Assembly: GCA_023435725.1 (NCBI GenBank)
Contig: JAEYRD010000032.1
Location: forward strand, 1 to 30,641
Reading direction: 5' to 3'
Length of the DNA: 30,641 nt
DNA from: Pseudomonadota bacterium
Lineage (GTDB): Bacteria > Pseudomonadota > Alphaproteobacteria > Rhizobiales > Xanthobacteraceae
The notes beneath the pieces were generated by a model. That model was given only the letters and a program-made list of their open reading frames with translations. It had not been told where the DNA came from and searched no databases. Positions 14,989 through 23,345 of this stretch are shown here, piece after piece (within the stretch, counting starts at the first letter, position 1; every line of letters begins with the position of its first letter). A program made the position numbers and the translations under genes.

Positions 14989-16431
14989 ATGAGCCCCTCC
15001 TCGCAGATCCACGCAAAGATTACCGGCCCCATCGTCATGGTCGGCTTCGGCTCCATCGGCAAAGGCACGTTGCCGATGATCGAGCGGCATCTCGATTACG
15101 ACAAGTCGCGCGTCACCGTGATCGATCCCAAGGACGAGGGCCGCAAGGCGCATTGCGAGAAGCACAATGTGCGCTTCATCCAGAAGGGCGTGACCAAGGA
15201 CAATTATCGCGAATTGCTGACCCCGCTGCTCACGGAAGGCGGCGGCCAGGGTTTTTGCGTCAATCTCTCGGTCGATACCGGCTCCACCGACATCATGGAG
15301 CTCTGCAACGAGCTTGGCGCTCTCTATATCGACACCGTCAACGAACCCTGGCTCGGCTTCTATTTCGATTCGTCGAAGGGCCCGGAAGCGCGCTCCAACT
15401 ACGCCCTTCGCGAAGTGACGCTGGCCGCCAAGAAGGCGCGGCCTAAGGGCTCGACGACGGCCGTCTCCTGCTGTGGCGCCAATCCCGGCATGGTCTCCTT
15501 TTTCGTCAAGCAGGCGCTGCTCAATGTCGCCGCGGATCTGAAGCTCAATGCCCCCAAGCCGAAGACCAAGGCCGAATGGGCGGACTTGATGCGGCAGGCG
15601 GGCATCAAGGGCATCCACATCGCCGAACGCGACACCCAGCGCTCCAAGTCGCCGAAAGAGCCTGACGTCTTCGTCAACACCTGGTCGGTGGAAGGTTTCC
15701 TGTCGGAAGGCGTGCAGCCGTCCGAACTCGGTTGGGGCACCCATGAAAAATGGATGCCCGAGAATGCGCATACCCACGAAGCTGGCTGCGGCGCCGCGAT
15801 CTATCTGATGCAGCCCGGGGCCAACACCCGCGTGCGCACCTGGTGCCCGACCCGCGGCGCGCAGTACGGCTTCCTCGTCACCCACAACGAGTCGATCTCG
15901 ATCTCCGATTATTTCACGGTGCGTGACGCGTCGGGCACGGCGATCTACCGGCCGACCTGCCACTATGCCTATCATCCGGCTGACGATGCCGTGCTGTCGC
16001 TGCATGAAATGTTCGGCCGCGCAGCGAAGATGCAGGAGAAGCACCACATCCTCGATGAGAACGAGATCGTCGATGGCATCGACGAACTCGGTGTGCTGCT
16101 GTACGGCCACGACAACAATGCCTACTGGTACGGCTCGCAGCTCTCCATCGAAGAGACCCGCAAGCTCGCGCCCTATCAGAACGCCACCGGCCTGCAAGTG
16201 ACCTCCGCCGTGCTCGCCGGCATGGTGTGGGCGCTGGAAAACCCGAACGAAGGCATCGTCGAAGCCGACGAGATGGATTTCGATCGTCTGCTGGAAATCC
16301 AGATGCCGTATCTCGGCCCGGTGAAGGGTTTCTACACCGACTGGACACCGCTGACGGATCGTCCGGGACTGTTTCCGGAAGATATCGATACGAGCGATCC
16401 CTGGCAGTTCCGGAATGTCTTGGTGCGCTGA
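14989..16431 (+). CDS. hss: Homospermidine synthase
   Basis: A 480-residue NAD-dependent enzyme that joins two putrescines to make sym-homospermidine, the main long polyamine of many rhizobia. The Rossmann motif VGFGSIGKG is at residues 18-26; the family core NLSVDTGSTDIMELCNELGALYIDT, SCCGANPGMVSFFVKQALL and the C-terminal FPEDIDTSDPWQFRNV are clear. It is about the usual length (470-485). A TTG lies one codon before the ATG, but GGAG spacing favours the ATG at 14989. It takes putrescine from the ODC encoded 2.5 kb upstream and, with ODC, forms a complete short pathway. Confidence 0.97.
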   Translation: MSPSSQIHAKITGPIVMVGFGSIGKGTLPMIERHLDYDKSRVTVIDPKDEGRKAHCEKHNVRFIQKGVTKDNYRELLTPLLTEGGGQGFCVNLSVDTGSTDIMELCNELGALYIDTVNEPWLGFYFDSSKGPEARSNYALREVTLAAKKARPKGSTTAVSCCGANPGMVSFFVKQALLNVAADLKLNAPKPKTKAEWADLMRQAGIKGIHIAERDTQRSKSPKEPDVFVNTWSVEGFLSEGVQPSELGWGTHEKWMPENAHTHEAGCGAAIYLMQPGANTRVRTWCPTRGAQYGFLVTHNESISISDYFTVRDASGTAIYRPTCHYAYHPADDAVLSLHEMFGRAAKMQEKHHILDENEIVDGIDELGVLLYGHDNNAYWYGSQLSIEETRKLAPYQNATGLQVTSAVLAGMVWALENPNEGIVEADEMDFDRLLEIQMPYLGPVKGFYTDWTPLTDRPGLFPEDIDTSDPWQFRNVLVR

Positions 16432-16449
16432 GGCGAAGTCCCTCTGCCC

Positions 16450-16553
16450 GTCATTCCGGGGCGCGCCACTTGGCGCGAGCCCGGAATCCATCGGGCGCCA
16501 GCTCATGCGGATAAATGGATTCCTGGCTCGCGCTACGCGCGCCCCGGAATGAC
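16450..16553. repeat. REP-like palindromic element, GTCATTCCGGGG type
   Basis: A 104-base element with ends GTCATTCCGGGGCGCGC and GCGCGCCCCGGAATGAC, and an inner pair of AATCCATCGGGC-like and GGATTCC segments. It lies in the convergent junction between hss and a small membrane-protein gene. A longer version occurs at 27400-27536. It is a common repeat type in Bradyrhizobium and could form a long hairpin. Confidence 0.85.
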
Positions 16554-16562
16554 AGCGGAGAA

Positions 16563-16895
16563 TTACTTCTCCTTGATCGGCGGCGCGATCTTCTCCGCCG
16601 GTGCCTCCGGCAGCGCGGGCCTTGTCGCCGCGCCCTGTGTCTGCGGATCGGGGCGGGCGGGCTCGGGGGCGGGCGTGGTCGGCCGGTCGCCGCCGGGCTT
16701 GGCTTCCGCGGGGACCTTGCTCTGATCGTCGGACGGCGTGCCCTGAAGCGGCTTCGTGCCCTGCGCCAGCTCCATCCGGTTTTCGGCGCGGATCCGCGCC
16801 AGCGACATCCCTGACACCACGACACCTGCTGCGAACAACGAACAGGCGATCATCAGGTCCCGTTTCAGTCTGCGCTTGTCATCATTGCCGGTCAT
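16563..16895 (-). CDS. Small one-helix proline-rich membrane protein
   Basis: A 110-residue hypothetical protein: a short basic cytoplasmic head (NDDKRRLKRD), one membrane helix (about 14-34, ACSLFAAGVVVSGMSLA), then a Pro/Ala/Glu/Thr-rich tail without predicted fold (PAPEPARPDPQTQ and similar). The ATG at 16895 is used; a TTG at 16925 would add ten residues. It is the first gene after mgtC on the same strand (100-base gap). No family assigned; low-complexity periplasmic tails of this kind often belong to envelope proteins. Confidence 0.6.
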   Translation of the reverse strand: MTGNDDKRRLKRDLMIACSLFAAGVVVSGMSLARIRAENRMELAQGTKPLQGTPSDDQSKVPAEAKPGGDRPTTPAPEPARPDPQTQGAATRPALPEAPAEKIAPPIKEK

Positions 16896-16995
16896 GTCGA
16901 TCACCGCATCTGTCCGCGGGATCAACGAAATCGCTCGGCTGCGGTTCCGTGCCGGTGACGCGGGAACCGGGCGCCTGCGCGCCCGAATGCCGCGC

Positions 16996-17712
16996 CTACT
17001 CCGTCGTGCTGACTTCCCAGGTGGCGTGACGCACGCCCGGCTGATGCTGAAGATCGGTCGCCACCGTGTTCAACTCGTTCGGATCGACCGCGGTCGCCAC
17101 CAGCTTTGCGACGATCTCCAGGATGTCGTCGCCGATCTCGACCACGTCGATATCGGCCACCGGATAATTCGCGGCCTCGAGCTTGTCGACGAGGCGGTCG
17201 CGCATGTCGGGCAAGGCATCGGTCGCGACCGCGAGCTTGAAGTAGTAGGTCGCCTCCAGCGCCTTTACATTCAGCGGAATGCGATTGATGGCATTGACCA
17301 GAGGCCGCAGCATCGTGTTGCCGGCGATGATGAACACGGTCAGCACCACGGCCTGGGCAATGAGGTCGGCACCGGCGCAGGAGCCGACGGCGGCAGAGGC
17401 CCACAACGTCGCAGCGGTATTGAGGCCGCGCACGTCCATGCCCTGCTTCATGATGACGCCGGCGCCGAGGAAGCCGATGCCGGAGACGACATAGGCGATC
17501 ACCCGCACCGCACCGTCCGCGCCAGTCAGATGCATGGCGAGATCGACGAAGGCGGCGGCGCCGACCGCGACCAGCACATTGGTGCGCAGGCCTGCGGTAC
17601 GCTGTCGGTACTGCCGCTCGGCGCCGATCAGCGTGCCCAGCACGAAGGCCGTGAACAGGCTGACCAGCGTATCGGCGAAATCAGCAAGCTGGAAGGTCGT
17701 CAGAAACCGCAT
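16996..17712 (-). CDS. mgtC: MgtC/SapB family membrane protein
   Basis: A 238-residue inner-membrane protein. The N-terminal domain (residues about 1-135) has four or five helices with the conserved LIGAERQYR, AGLRTNVLV, YVVSGIGFLGAGVIMK and GLNTAATLWASAAVG segments. The C-terminal domain (about 145-238) is the ACT-like cytoplasmic part found in the long MgtC form. MgtC helps survival at low magnesium and regulates F1Fo ATPase in pathogens; here it is a housekeeping relative. The ATG at 17712 with GAGGGACG before it is clear. It follows the large repeat protein gene on the same strand after 108 bases, without obvious link. Confidence 0.92.
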   Translation of the reverse strand: MRFLTTFQLADFADTLVSLFTAFVLGTLIGAERQYRQRTAGLRTNVLVAVGAAAFVDLAMHLTGADGAVRVIAYVVSGIGFLGAGVIMKQGMDVRGLNTAATLWASAAVGSCAGADLIAQAVVLTVFIIAGNTMLRPLVNAINRIPLNVKALEATYYFKLAVATDALPDMRDRLVDKLEAANYPVADIDVVEIGDDILEIVAKLVATAVDPNELNTVATDLQHQPGVRHATWEVSTTE

Positions 17713-17820
17713 CGTCCCTCGCACGGGTCGACAAACGATCTATGCGAGAGTGCCGTCGAGGTCAATTTGAACGGCACCGGCTGTGGAAGGCGGTGCCCGT
17801 CTGTTGTTGGTTTGCCCGCC

Positions 17821-20800
17821 TCAGTGAGCGGCCGCGAGCAGCGCCTGCTGCGGCGGCGCGTAGCCCAGATACGTCCCGCCGTTGCCGTCGGAAGAGAGCG
17901 TGAAGGACGAGGCCGAGTACTGCGCGAGCAAAGCCCAGGAGTAGCTCTGGCCGCTGTCGGTCGTGACCGTCAGGTTGTTCGCGCTGTCGACATCGACGCT
18001 GCTGATCACGGTGTTGCGGAAGGCAATGTGGTCGTCGGCGCCGAAATTGGCGATCGAACCGGAGAGGCCCGCCGGCGCGTCGAGCACCAGCGTCGAGCCG
18101 TCGGTACCGGCGAAATCCACGTTCTGCGCGAGGCCGCCGGCGTAGACATGCTCGGTGCCGCCATCCAGATGCGTGTTCGTGGCCGTGCCGCCGGCGCTGA
18201 CGTCCAGCTCGCCGCGACCGCTGACGGTCGCGCCGGTACTCGAGCCCGCCACGAACTGCCAGCCGCCATTGATGGTCGCGCCGCTGTCGGTCGCGCCGGC
18301 GTCGACATACTGGAAGCCACCGCTGACGATGGTCGTGCCGGTCGTCACGCCGCCGGCGCCGACAAACTGATGGGCGCCGGCATTGATGAGCGTGCCGTCG
18401 GCGTGACCGTCGGCGACCACCTGCTGCTCGCCGTTGAGCACGGTGTTGGTGACCGAGCCCTGGTAGACGTCCTGATAGCCGCCTGCAGCAACGGTGGTGC
18501 CGTCGGCACTGCCGCCCTGGTAGACGTGCTGGACGCCACCGCTCTGGACGAGGGCGCCGCTCGATGTCCCATAGTCGTACTGGGTGCCGCCGGCACCAAC
18601 GGTCGCGGCGTAGCCGCTGCCGCTGAGATATTGCGTGCCGTAGATGGTCGCGCCGTGGTCGTCTCCGCCCGCAGCGATCTGCGAGATGCCCGAGAGCTCG
18701 ATCACCGCATTGGTGGCATGGCCGCCGCTGGCGACGAATTGCTTGCCTCCAGCCTTGGTCGTCGTGTGGGCCGCGGTGCCGCCGGCGTAGACCTGCTCGA
18801 AACCGTACAGCACGGTATCCGTCGCGATCGCGCGGTTGCGCACATCCTGGTAACCGCCGGCTTCGATCGTGGCAGCGGATGTGCCGACGCCCATCACATG
18901 CTGCGCGCCGCCGCTCTTGACCACAGATCCGATCGAGATGCCGCCATCCTCTTCGATTCCGTTACGCAGGACGATCGCCCCGACCGAGGTCCCGCCGGTG
19001 CCGACGACGAGGCTCGGGCTGAAGGTCGACGGGGACGCCATGACGATCGTGTTCGTAAGCGAGGTGCCGGCGGATATCGTGTAGCCGTTGGCAATCGGGA
19101 TGGCCTGCGACACGCCGGTATTGCCAGCGGCGTCGCGCAGGCGAGCCGTCACATAAGAAAATCCGGTTGCCGGAAACAGATTGTCCAGCCGCCAGGTGCC
19201 GTCTGTGCTGGTGACGGTAAGATCCGTTGCGCCGAACGACAGCGTCATCGTGGCCGGCGCGTCGGCGAGGTCGAGCGTGCCCTGGATGTCGATGGCGTTG
19301 GACGTGGAGTCATGGTTCGCGATGCCGGTGATCGCGAGGACGGGAGCGGTGACATCGACCTTGAAGGTGAACGCCGGCCCGGAAGTACTGTGGCCAAGCG
19401 CGTCCGTCGCGGTCGCGATGTAGCTGTAGGTCGAGCCGTCCTGGAGGCCGGAGACGCCAAGGCTCCAGCTGCCGTCGCTTCCGACCGTGGTGACGCCGAC
19501 GATGGAATTGTCACCGGCGTTGGTCACCGTGACGGTGTCTCCGACATTGCCGGAGCCGGTCAGGGTCGTCGCTCCACCGTGGAAATGCGCCGCGTTGATG
19601 TAGTTATTGCCGTCGGAGCCCGGCGTCACGTCCGCGTCGATGATGGTCGTCGGTGGCGCCGCGCGATCGATCGTATACACCGTCGTAGTCGGATTGGGAG
19701 CGGTCAGCAGAAGGTCCTCGCCGACCACGGCGTTGGTCGTTTGCCACTCCACCACCACGTCGGCCCTTCCGTCGCCATTGAAATCGCCGGTGGTGATTGC
19801 GCCGACGGTAGCATCCAGGGGCAGGGTCACGGCCGGGCCAAACGTGCCGTCGCCGCGGCCGTAGAAGGCCGAAAGCGTGTTGTTGGTTCCGACCACGACG
19901 ATGTCCGCCTTGCCGTCGCCATTGACATCCGCGGCCTTCCAGTCACGAATGTTTGCTGGCGCCAGGAAAGTCTGGGGCGATCCGAAGGCGCCATCGCCGT
20001 TGCCGAGCATGACTGCGATCGAGTTGTTGGTTCCGAGTGCGAGATCAAGCTTGCCGTCGCCGTTGAAGTCGCCACTGATGGTGGTCGATGCGGTGCCGGC
20101 CGCGATCGCGGACTGGAACGTGCCGTCGCCGTTGCCGAGGCGCACCGCAACCGGCGAGCTCGACGAAGTCTGCACCAGCAGGTCTATCTTTCCGTCGCCG
20201 TTGAAATCTCCGCTGGCGAGAGCACCGGAGACATCCGTGGCGACCGGCGATCCGAAAGAGCCGTCGCCATTGCCGAGCAGCAGCGACACGCCATTGCTGT
20301 TCGTCACGAGCACGTCGGCCTTGCCGTCGCCATTGAAGTCAGCGAGCGCCCTGATATTGGCGTTTGTACCACCCGTCGAATACTTCGTCGTCGCTGCGAA
20401 CGTGCCGTCGCCATTGCCCAACTTGACGTCCAGGGTCCCGGTGCTGATGTTGCCCATCAGGACGTCCAGCTTGCCGTCGCCGTTGACGTCAGCGAGCCGG
20501 ATCGACCCTTCCAGCTCTGAGGTGGTGGTAGACGAAGTCGACTTGAAGTTACCCATTCCGTCATTGGTCTTGACATCGAGATAGTAAGCAGAGGCGCTGA
20601 CGGTGCGGATGTACACCATGTCCTGCTTGCCATCGCCATTGATGTCGCCCACCGCCGCTGTGTTAATGATGCTGAAGCGCGGGCCGCTCATCGGCATTTC
20701 GGACTTGAACGGTCCGACATAGTAGCCGCTGGAATCGTGCACATTGGTGCCGGTCAGTTGCAACCCCAGTGAGCCGCTGCCCGAGCCGGTGTTCACCGTA

Positions 20801-21018
20801 ACCGCGTAGCTCGCGCCGTTGCTGCCGGGCACCGGCGTGATATCCGTGATGCCGGCGCCACTGATGCTGCCCGTGGCGGCGAGGGTGAACTGGTCGATCG
20901 TGACGCCGGACACCGGCTTCGAAAACGTGACGGTATAGTGCACGACGGAAGCGTCGGTCGACGACGGATCGGTGCCCGTGATGCTGACGAGCGTCGGAAG
21001 AACGGGGATGGCTGGCAT
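17821..21018 (-). CDS. Large predicted surface/secreted protein with FG-GAP and AIDA repeats
   Basis: A 1065-residue acidic repeat protein. Domains in order: an N-terminal Ig-like domain (about 5-100); seven FG-GAP/VCBS-type units with Ca2+-binding D-x-NGDG-x-x-D loops at about 125, 177, 227, 271, 317, 364 and 412 (spacing 44-52), alternating with LGNGDGTF; two bacterial Ig-like domains (about 455-645); about fifteen AIDA-type repeats of about 20 residues with GG-x-Q-x-V-x-x-GG (about 650-965); and a C-terminal domain (about 970-1065). No Sec signal peptide and no autotransporter barrel is seen, so export by type I secretion with a C-terminal signal is likeliest. Probably an adhesin or surface layer component. 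The ATG at 21018 with AGGGA is used. No T1SS genes are nearby. Confidence 0.85.
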   Translation of the reverse strand: MPAIPVLPTLVSITGTDPSSTDASVVHYTVTFSKPVSGVTIDQFTLAATGSISGAGITDITPVPGSNGASYAVTVNTGSGSGSLGLQLTGTNVHDSSGYYVGPFKSEMPMSGPRFSIINTAAVGDINGDGKQDMVYIRTVSASAYYLDVKTNDGMGNFKSTSSTTTSELEGSIRLADVNGDGKLDVLMGNISTGTLDVKLGNGDGTFAATTKYSTGGTNANIRALADFNGDGKADVLVTNSNGVSLLLGNGDGSFGSPVATDVSGALASGDFNGDGKIDLLVQTSSSSPVAVRLGNGDGTFQSAIAAGTASTTISGDFNGDGKLDLALGTNNSIAVMLGNGDGAFGSPQTFLAPANIRDWKAADVNGDGKADIVVVGTNNTLSAFYGRGDGTFGPAVTLPLDATVGAITTGDFNGDGRADVVVEWQTTNAVVGEDLLLTAPNPTTTVYTIDRAAPPTTIIDADVTPGSDGNNYINAAHFHGGATTLTGSGNVGDTVTVTNAGDNSIVGVTTVGSDGSWSLGVSGLQDGSTYSYIATATDALGHSTSGPAFTFKVDVTAPVLAITGIANHDSTSNAIDIQGTLDLADAPATMTLSFGATDLTVTSTDGTWRLDNLFPATGFSYVTARLRDAAGNTGVSQAIPIANGYTISAGTSLTNTIVMASPSTFSPSLVVGTGGTSVGAIVLRNGIEEDGGISIGSVVKSGGAQHVMGVGTSAATIEAGGYQDVRNRAIATDTVLYGFEQVYAGGTAAHTTTKAGGKQFVASGGHATNAVIELSGISQIAAGGDDHGATIYGTQYLSGSGYAATVGAGGTQYDYGTSSGALVQSGGVQHVYQGGSADGTTVAAGGYQDVYQGSVTNTVLNGEQQVVADGHADGTLINAGAHQFVGAGGVTTGTTIVSGGFQYVDAGATDSGATINGGWQFVAGSSTGATVSGRGELDVSAGGTATNTHLDGGTEHVYAGGLAQNVDFAGTDGSTLVLDAPAGLSGSIANFGADDHIAFRNTVISSVDVDSANNLTVTTDSGQSYSWALLAQYSASSFTLSSDGNGGTYLGYAPPQQALLAAAH
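18124..19071 (-). repeat. AIDA-type coding repeats
   Basis: Within the large protein gene, about fifteen degenerate units encode GG-x-Q-x-V-x-x-GG-x-A-x-x-T-x-V. They are a protein-coding repeat, not a DNA array: unit length and sequence vary, and the DNA shows no fixed spacer. Confidence 0.75.
19699..20661 (-). repeat. FG-GAP/VCBS coding repeats
   Basis: Seven units of about 132-156 bases in the same gene. Each encodes a D-x-NGDG-x-x-D calcium loop; on the plus strand this shows as recurring TTGCCGTCGCCATTGA-like words. Unit length near 140 bases is that of single blades of an integrin-like beta-propeller, and seven units would close one propeller. Confidence 0.8.
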
Positions 21019-21170
21019 GAGGATTCCCTGGGTGGCGCTTCTGATGCGAGGAGTCGAATTGCACACCGGGTCCGGACTGACCGGCGCGTGGCGCAATCGG
21101 TCGCGCGGCGGCAATTCGAAATTGCACGTCGCGCGCTCTACATCCGAGACCCTACAGGGGCTGCTTGTAA

Positions 21171-21202
21171 GTTATGTTACGCGACAACAAAACTAACATA
21201 AC
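21171..21202. promoter_or_regulatory. Inverted repeat of Zur-like half sites upstream of the large surface protein gene
   Basis: GTTATGTTA (21171-21179) and TAACATAAC (21194-21202), perfect 9-bp arms with a 14-base spacer. GTTATGTTA differs by one base from GTTATATTA in the Zur-like box at 26091, and TAACATAAC by one base from the TAACATTAC next to that box. The repeat lies between the WD40 gene end and the start of the large protein gene (153 bases upstream of its ATG). It could be an operator for a Fur-family regulator, or an AT-rich hairpin; the operator reading is favoured but unproven. Confidence 0.4.
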
Positions 21203-21227
21203 GATGAGGAACTGGGGACAGCCAGCC

Positions 21228-22247
21228 TCACAACTCCAGCAATCCGCCGTCCCCATTCTCGTCGGCGAACGCCAGCAGCGTGCCCTTGGCGTTCCAGGCC
21301 AGCGCAGAGACCGCCGGCGTGCCGTTGCGGCGGACCAGGATCTCGGCGCCGTCTTCCAGGCGCACCATCAGCACGGTGCCGTCGCTGTAGCCGGCGGCGA
21401 GGATATCGTTCTTCGGATGGCACGCAACCACCGACACGCGCGCCTGCAGCGGCGCGAGCATCGCGGGCTCCTTGCCCATCGGGCCGTCCTTGCTCGCGAA
21501 CGGCCACAGGATCACCGTGTCGGCGCCCGAGGTCGCCAGCGCCTTGCCGCCCGCGCTCCAGGACATCGAGCGGACACGGCCGGGATAGCCGGTCATGCGC
21601 ATGTGGCGGTTATCCGCAAGCCGCCAGCCGTGCAGCGCCGCCTCGTGCATCGAGGTGACCAGAAACTTGTTGTCCGGGCTGAAGGTAACGCCGAGATGCG
21701 AGCCGGCCCAGGGCAGGAATTCGGCCGACGCCGCCATGTTCGGAAACCACAGCGTCGCGCCGTTGTAATGCGCAATCGCCAGCCGCAGGCCCTTCGGTGC
21801 GAACGCAAGCCCGCCGACCGTCGAGGGCACCTCGATCGACTTCTCCTCGTTCTTGCCGCTCTTGACGGAAGCCGTCTTGCCGGCCGACCAGGCGAATGCG
21901 CCGTCCGGATGCAGCGCCACCGCATCGATCCAGCGCCGCTTCGGGTCGGTGGCGAGCAGCGTCACCTCGCCCTTTGCATCGAGCGACACGACCTTGCCGT
22001 CGTCGCCGCCCATGATGAGGCGCTTGCCGTCGGAGGCGGTCGAGAGAATGCCGCCGCTGTGAACGGCGACCGTGCTGATCTCGCCCTTGGCGTCGACCAA
22101 CGCGACGTTCTCCTCACCACCGACGAAGGCGGCGCGGTCGGCGAGGAAATGCACCGACGTCACGCCCATGCCGAGCGCGACCGGCTTGACGCGGTCCGTG
22201 ACGGAAACGATCGAGGCGGAATCGGGGGCCGGCGTAAACTCTTTCAT
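21228..22247 (-). CDS. WD40-repeat protein coupled to the CobW-type GTPase
   Basis: A 339-residue beta-propeller protein without signal peptide. WD40-like blades recur about every 40 residues (for example SVHFLADRAAFVGGEENVALVDAKGE; GKRLIMGGDDGKVVSLD; GVTFSPDNKFLVTSMHEAALHGWRL; SMSWSAGGKALATSGADTVILWPF; VVACHPKNDILAAGYSDGTVLMVRL). Seven or so blades fit one propeller. Its ATG overlaps the stop of the GTPase gene as TGATG, so translation is coupled and the amounts of the two proteins are tied. Such WD40 proteins next to CobW-type GTPases occur in rhizobia; the role is unknown. A scaffold or partner in zinc delivery is an inference from position. Confidence 0.87.
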   Translation of the reverse strand: MKEFTPAPDSASIVSVTDRVKPVALGMGVTSVHFLADRAAFVGGEENVALVDAKGEISTVAVHSGGILSTASDGKRLIMGGDDGKVVSLDAKGEVTLLATDPKRRWIDAVALHPDGAFAWSAGKTASVKSGKNEEKSIEVPSTVGGLAFAPKGLRLAIAHYNGATLWFPNMAASAEFLPWAGSHLGVTFSPDNKFLVTSMHEAALHGWRLADNRHMRMTGYPGRVRSMSWSAGGKALATSGADTVILWPFASKDGPMGKEPAMLAPLQARVSVVACHPKNDILAAGYSDGTVLMVRLEDGAEILVRRNGTPAVSALAWNAKGTLLAFADENGDGGLLEL

Positions 22248-23293
22248 CACGAGACGATGCAGCTCTCGAAACCCTTGCGAATGACCTCTTCCGGCAATTC
22301 GCGGCCGATGAAGACGAGGCGGCTCTCGCGCGGCTCGCCCTCCTTCCACTTCCGCTGGTGATCGCCCTCCAGCATCATGTGCACGCCCTGGAAGACGTAG
22401 CGGTCGTCGTCATCGTGGAAGGCGAGGATGCCCTTGGAGCGCAGGATCTTGCCGCCCTCGACCTGCACCAGGTTCTGGAGCCAGGGCATGAACACGTTCG
22501 GATCGAGCGGCTTGTCGGTCTTGAGCGCCAGCGACTGCATGTCCTCGTCGTGATAGTGCTTCAGGCCATGGCCGTGATCATGGTGGTGGTGATGATCGTG
22601 GCCGTCATGGTGATGATGATCATGGTCGTGATCGTCGGCCTCCAGAAAATCCGGCTCGATGTCGAGGATACGGTCGAGGTCGAACGCGCCGCGGTCGAGC
22701 ACATCGGCCAGCGCCACCGAGCAGCGCTCGGTGCGGTGGAGCTTCGCATAGGGATTGATGCCGCGGATGCGGGCCTCGACTTCGGCGAGCTCGGGCTTGG
22801 TGACGAGATCGGTCTTGTTCAGCACGATCACGTCGGCGAAGGCGATCTGGTTCTTGGCCTCGGGCGCGTCCTTGAGCCGGTCGGACAACCATTTGGCGTC
22901 CGCAACCGTGACGACCGCGTCGAGCCGGGCATTCTTCTGCACGTCCTCGTCGACGAAGAAGGTTTGGGCCACGGGCGCTGGATCGGCAAGGCCGGTGGTC
23001 TCGACGATGATGGCGTCGAACTTGCCCTTGCGCTTCATCAACCCGTCCATGATACGAACGAGGTCGCCGCGCACGGTGCAGCAGATGCAGCCGTTATTCA
23101 TCTCGAACACTTCCTCATCGGCGCCGATGATGAGATCGTTGTCGATGCCGATCTCGCCGAATTCGTTGACGATGACGGCGTATTTCTTGCCGTGGTTTTC
23201 CGACAGGATGCGGTTCAAAAGCGTGGTTTTGCCGGCACCGAGATAGCCGGTCAGGACGGTCACGGGAATTTTCTGGGAGGTCGCTTCAGACAT
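22247..23293 (-). CDS. CobW/ZNG1-type G3E GTPase with His-rich loop
   Basis: A 348-residue metal-chaperone GTPase. Residues: P-loop TGYLGAGKTT (15-24); the metal-binding CxCC in NNGCICCTV (C69, C71, C72); Walker B area IIVETTGLADP (95-105); NKTD (159-162); a His/Asp-rich loop (about 222-248); and a C-terminal CobW domain to the end. The CxCC motif and zinc-import neighbours point to the ZNG1/ZigA/YjiA-like zinc chaperones rather than cobalamin synthesis. GGAG precedes the ATG. The gene lies 52 bases after znuA and is fused by overlap to the WD40 gene, at the end of the putative Zur-controlled unit. It probably hands Zn2+ to client enzymes under limitation. Confidence 0.93.
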   Translation of the reverse strand: MSEATSQKIPVTVLTGYLGAGKTTLLNRILSENHGKKYAVIVNEFGEIGIDNDLIIGADEEVFEMNNGCICCTVRGDLVRIMDGLMKRKGKFDAIIVETTGLADPAPVAQTFFVDEDVQKNARLDAVVTVADAKWLSDRLKDAPEAKNQIAFADVIVLNKTDLVTKPELAEVEARIRGINPYAKLHRTERCSVALADVLDRGAFDLDRILDIEPDFLEADDHDHDHHHHDGHDHHHHHDHGHGLKHYHDEDMQSLALKTDKPLDPNVFMPWLQNLVQVEGGKILRSKGILAFHDDDDRYVFQGVHMMLEGDHQRKWKEGEPRESRLVFIGRELPEEVIRKGFESCIVS

Positions 23294-23345
23294 AACATCT
23301 CCGGGGTCGGGCTACGCGCGACGCGAGGCGGGGTGGCCCCCTGCC

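Noticed and set aside
14704..16506. A 600-codon open frame antisense to hss
   Set aside because: Hss on the plus strand is full-length and family-like; the antisense frame also crosses ridA and a REP element.
16756..20520. A 1254-codon open frame on the plus strand, opposite mgtC and the large surface protein gene
   Set aside because: It is antisense to two well-supported genes, has no domain signature, and reflects the lack of stops opposite GC-rich codons.
19699..20661. Regularly spaced DNA repeats that might suggest a CRISPR-like array
   Set aside because: They encode FG-GAP calcium loops in frame; spacing varies and there are no constant repeats with unique spacers.
23291..23300. ATAACAT at the cobW-type GTPase start, like a Zur half site
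   Set aside because: Only one half is present and it overlaps the start codon; no palindrome partner.
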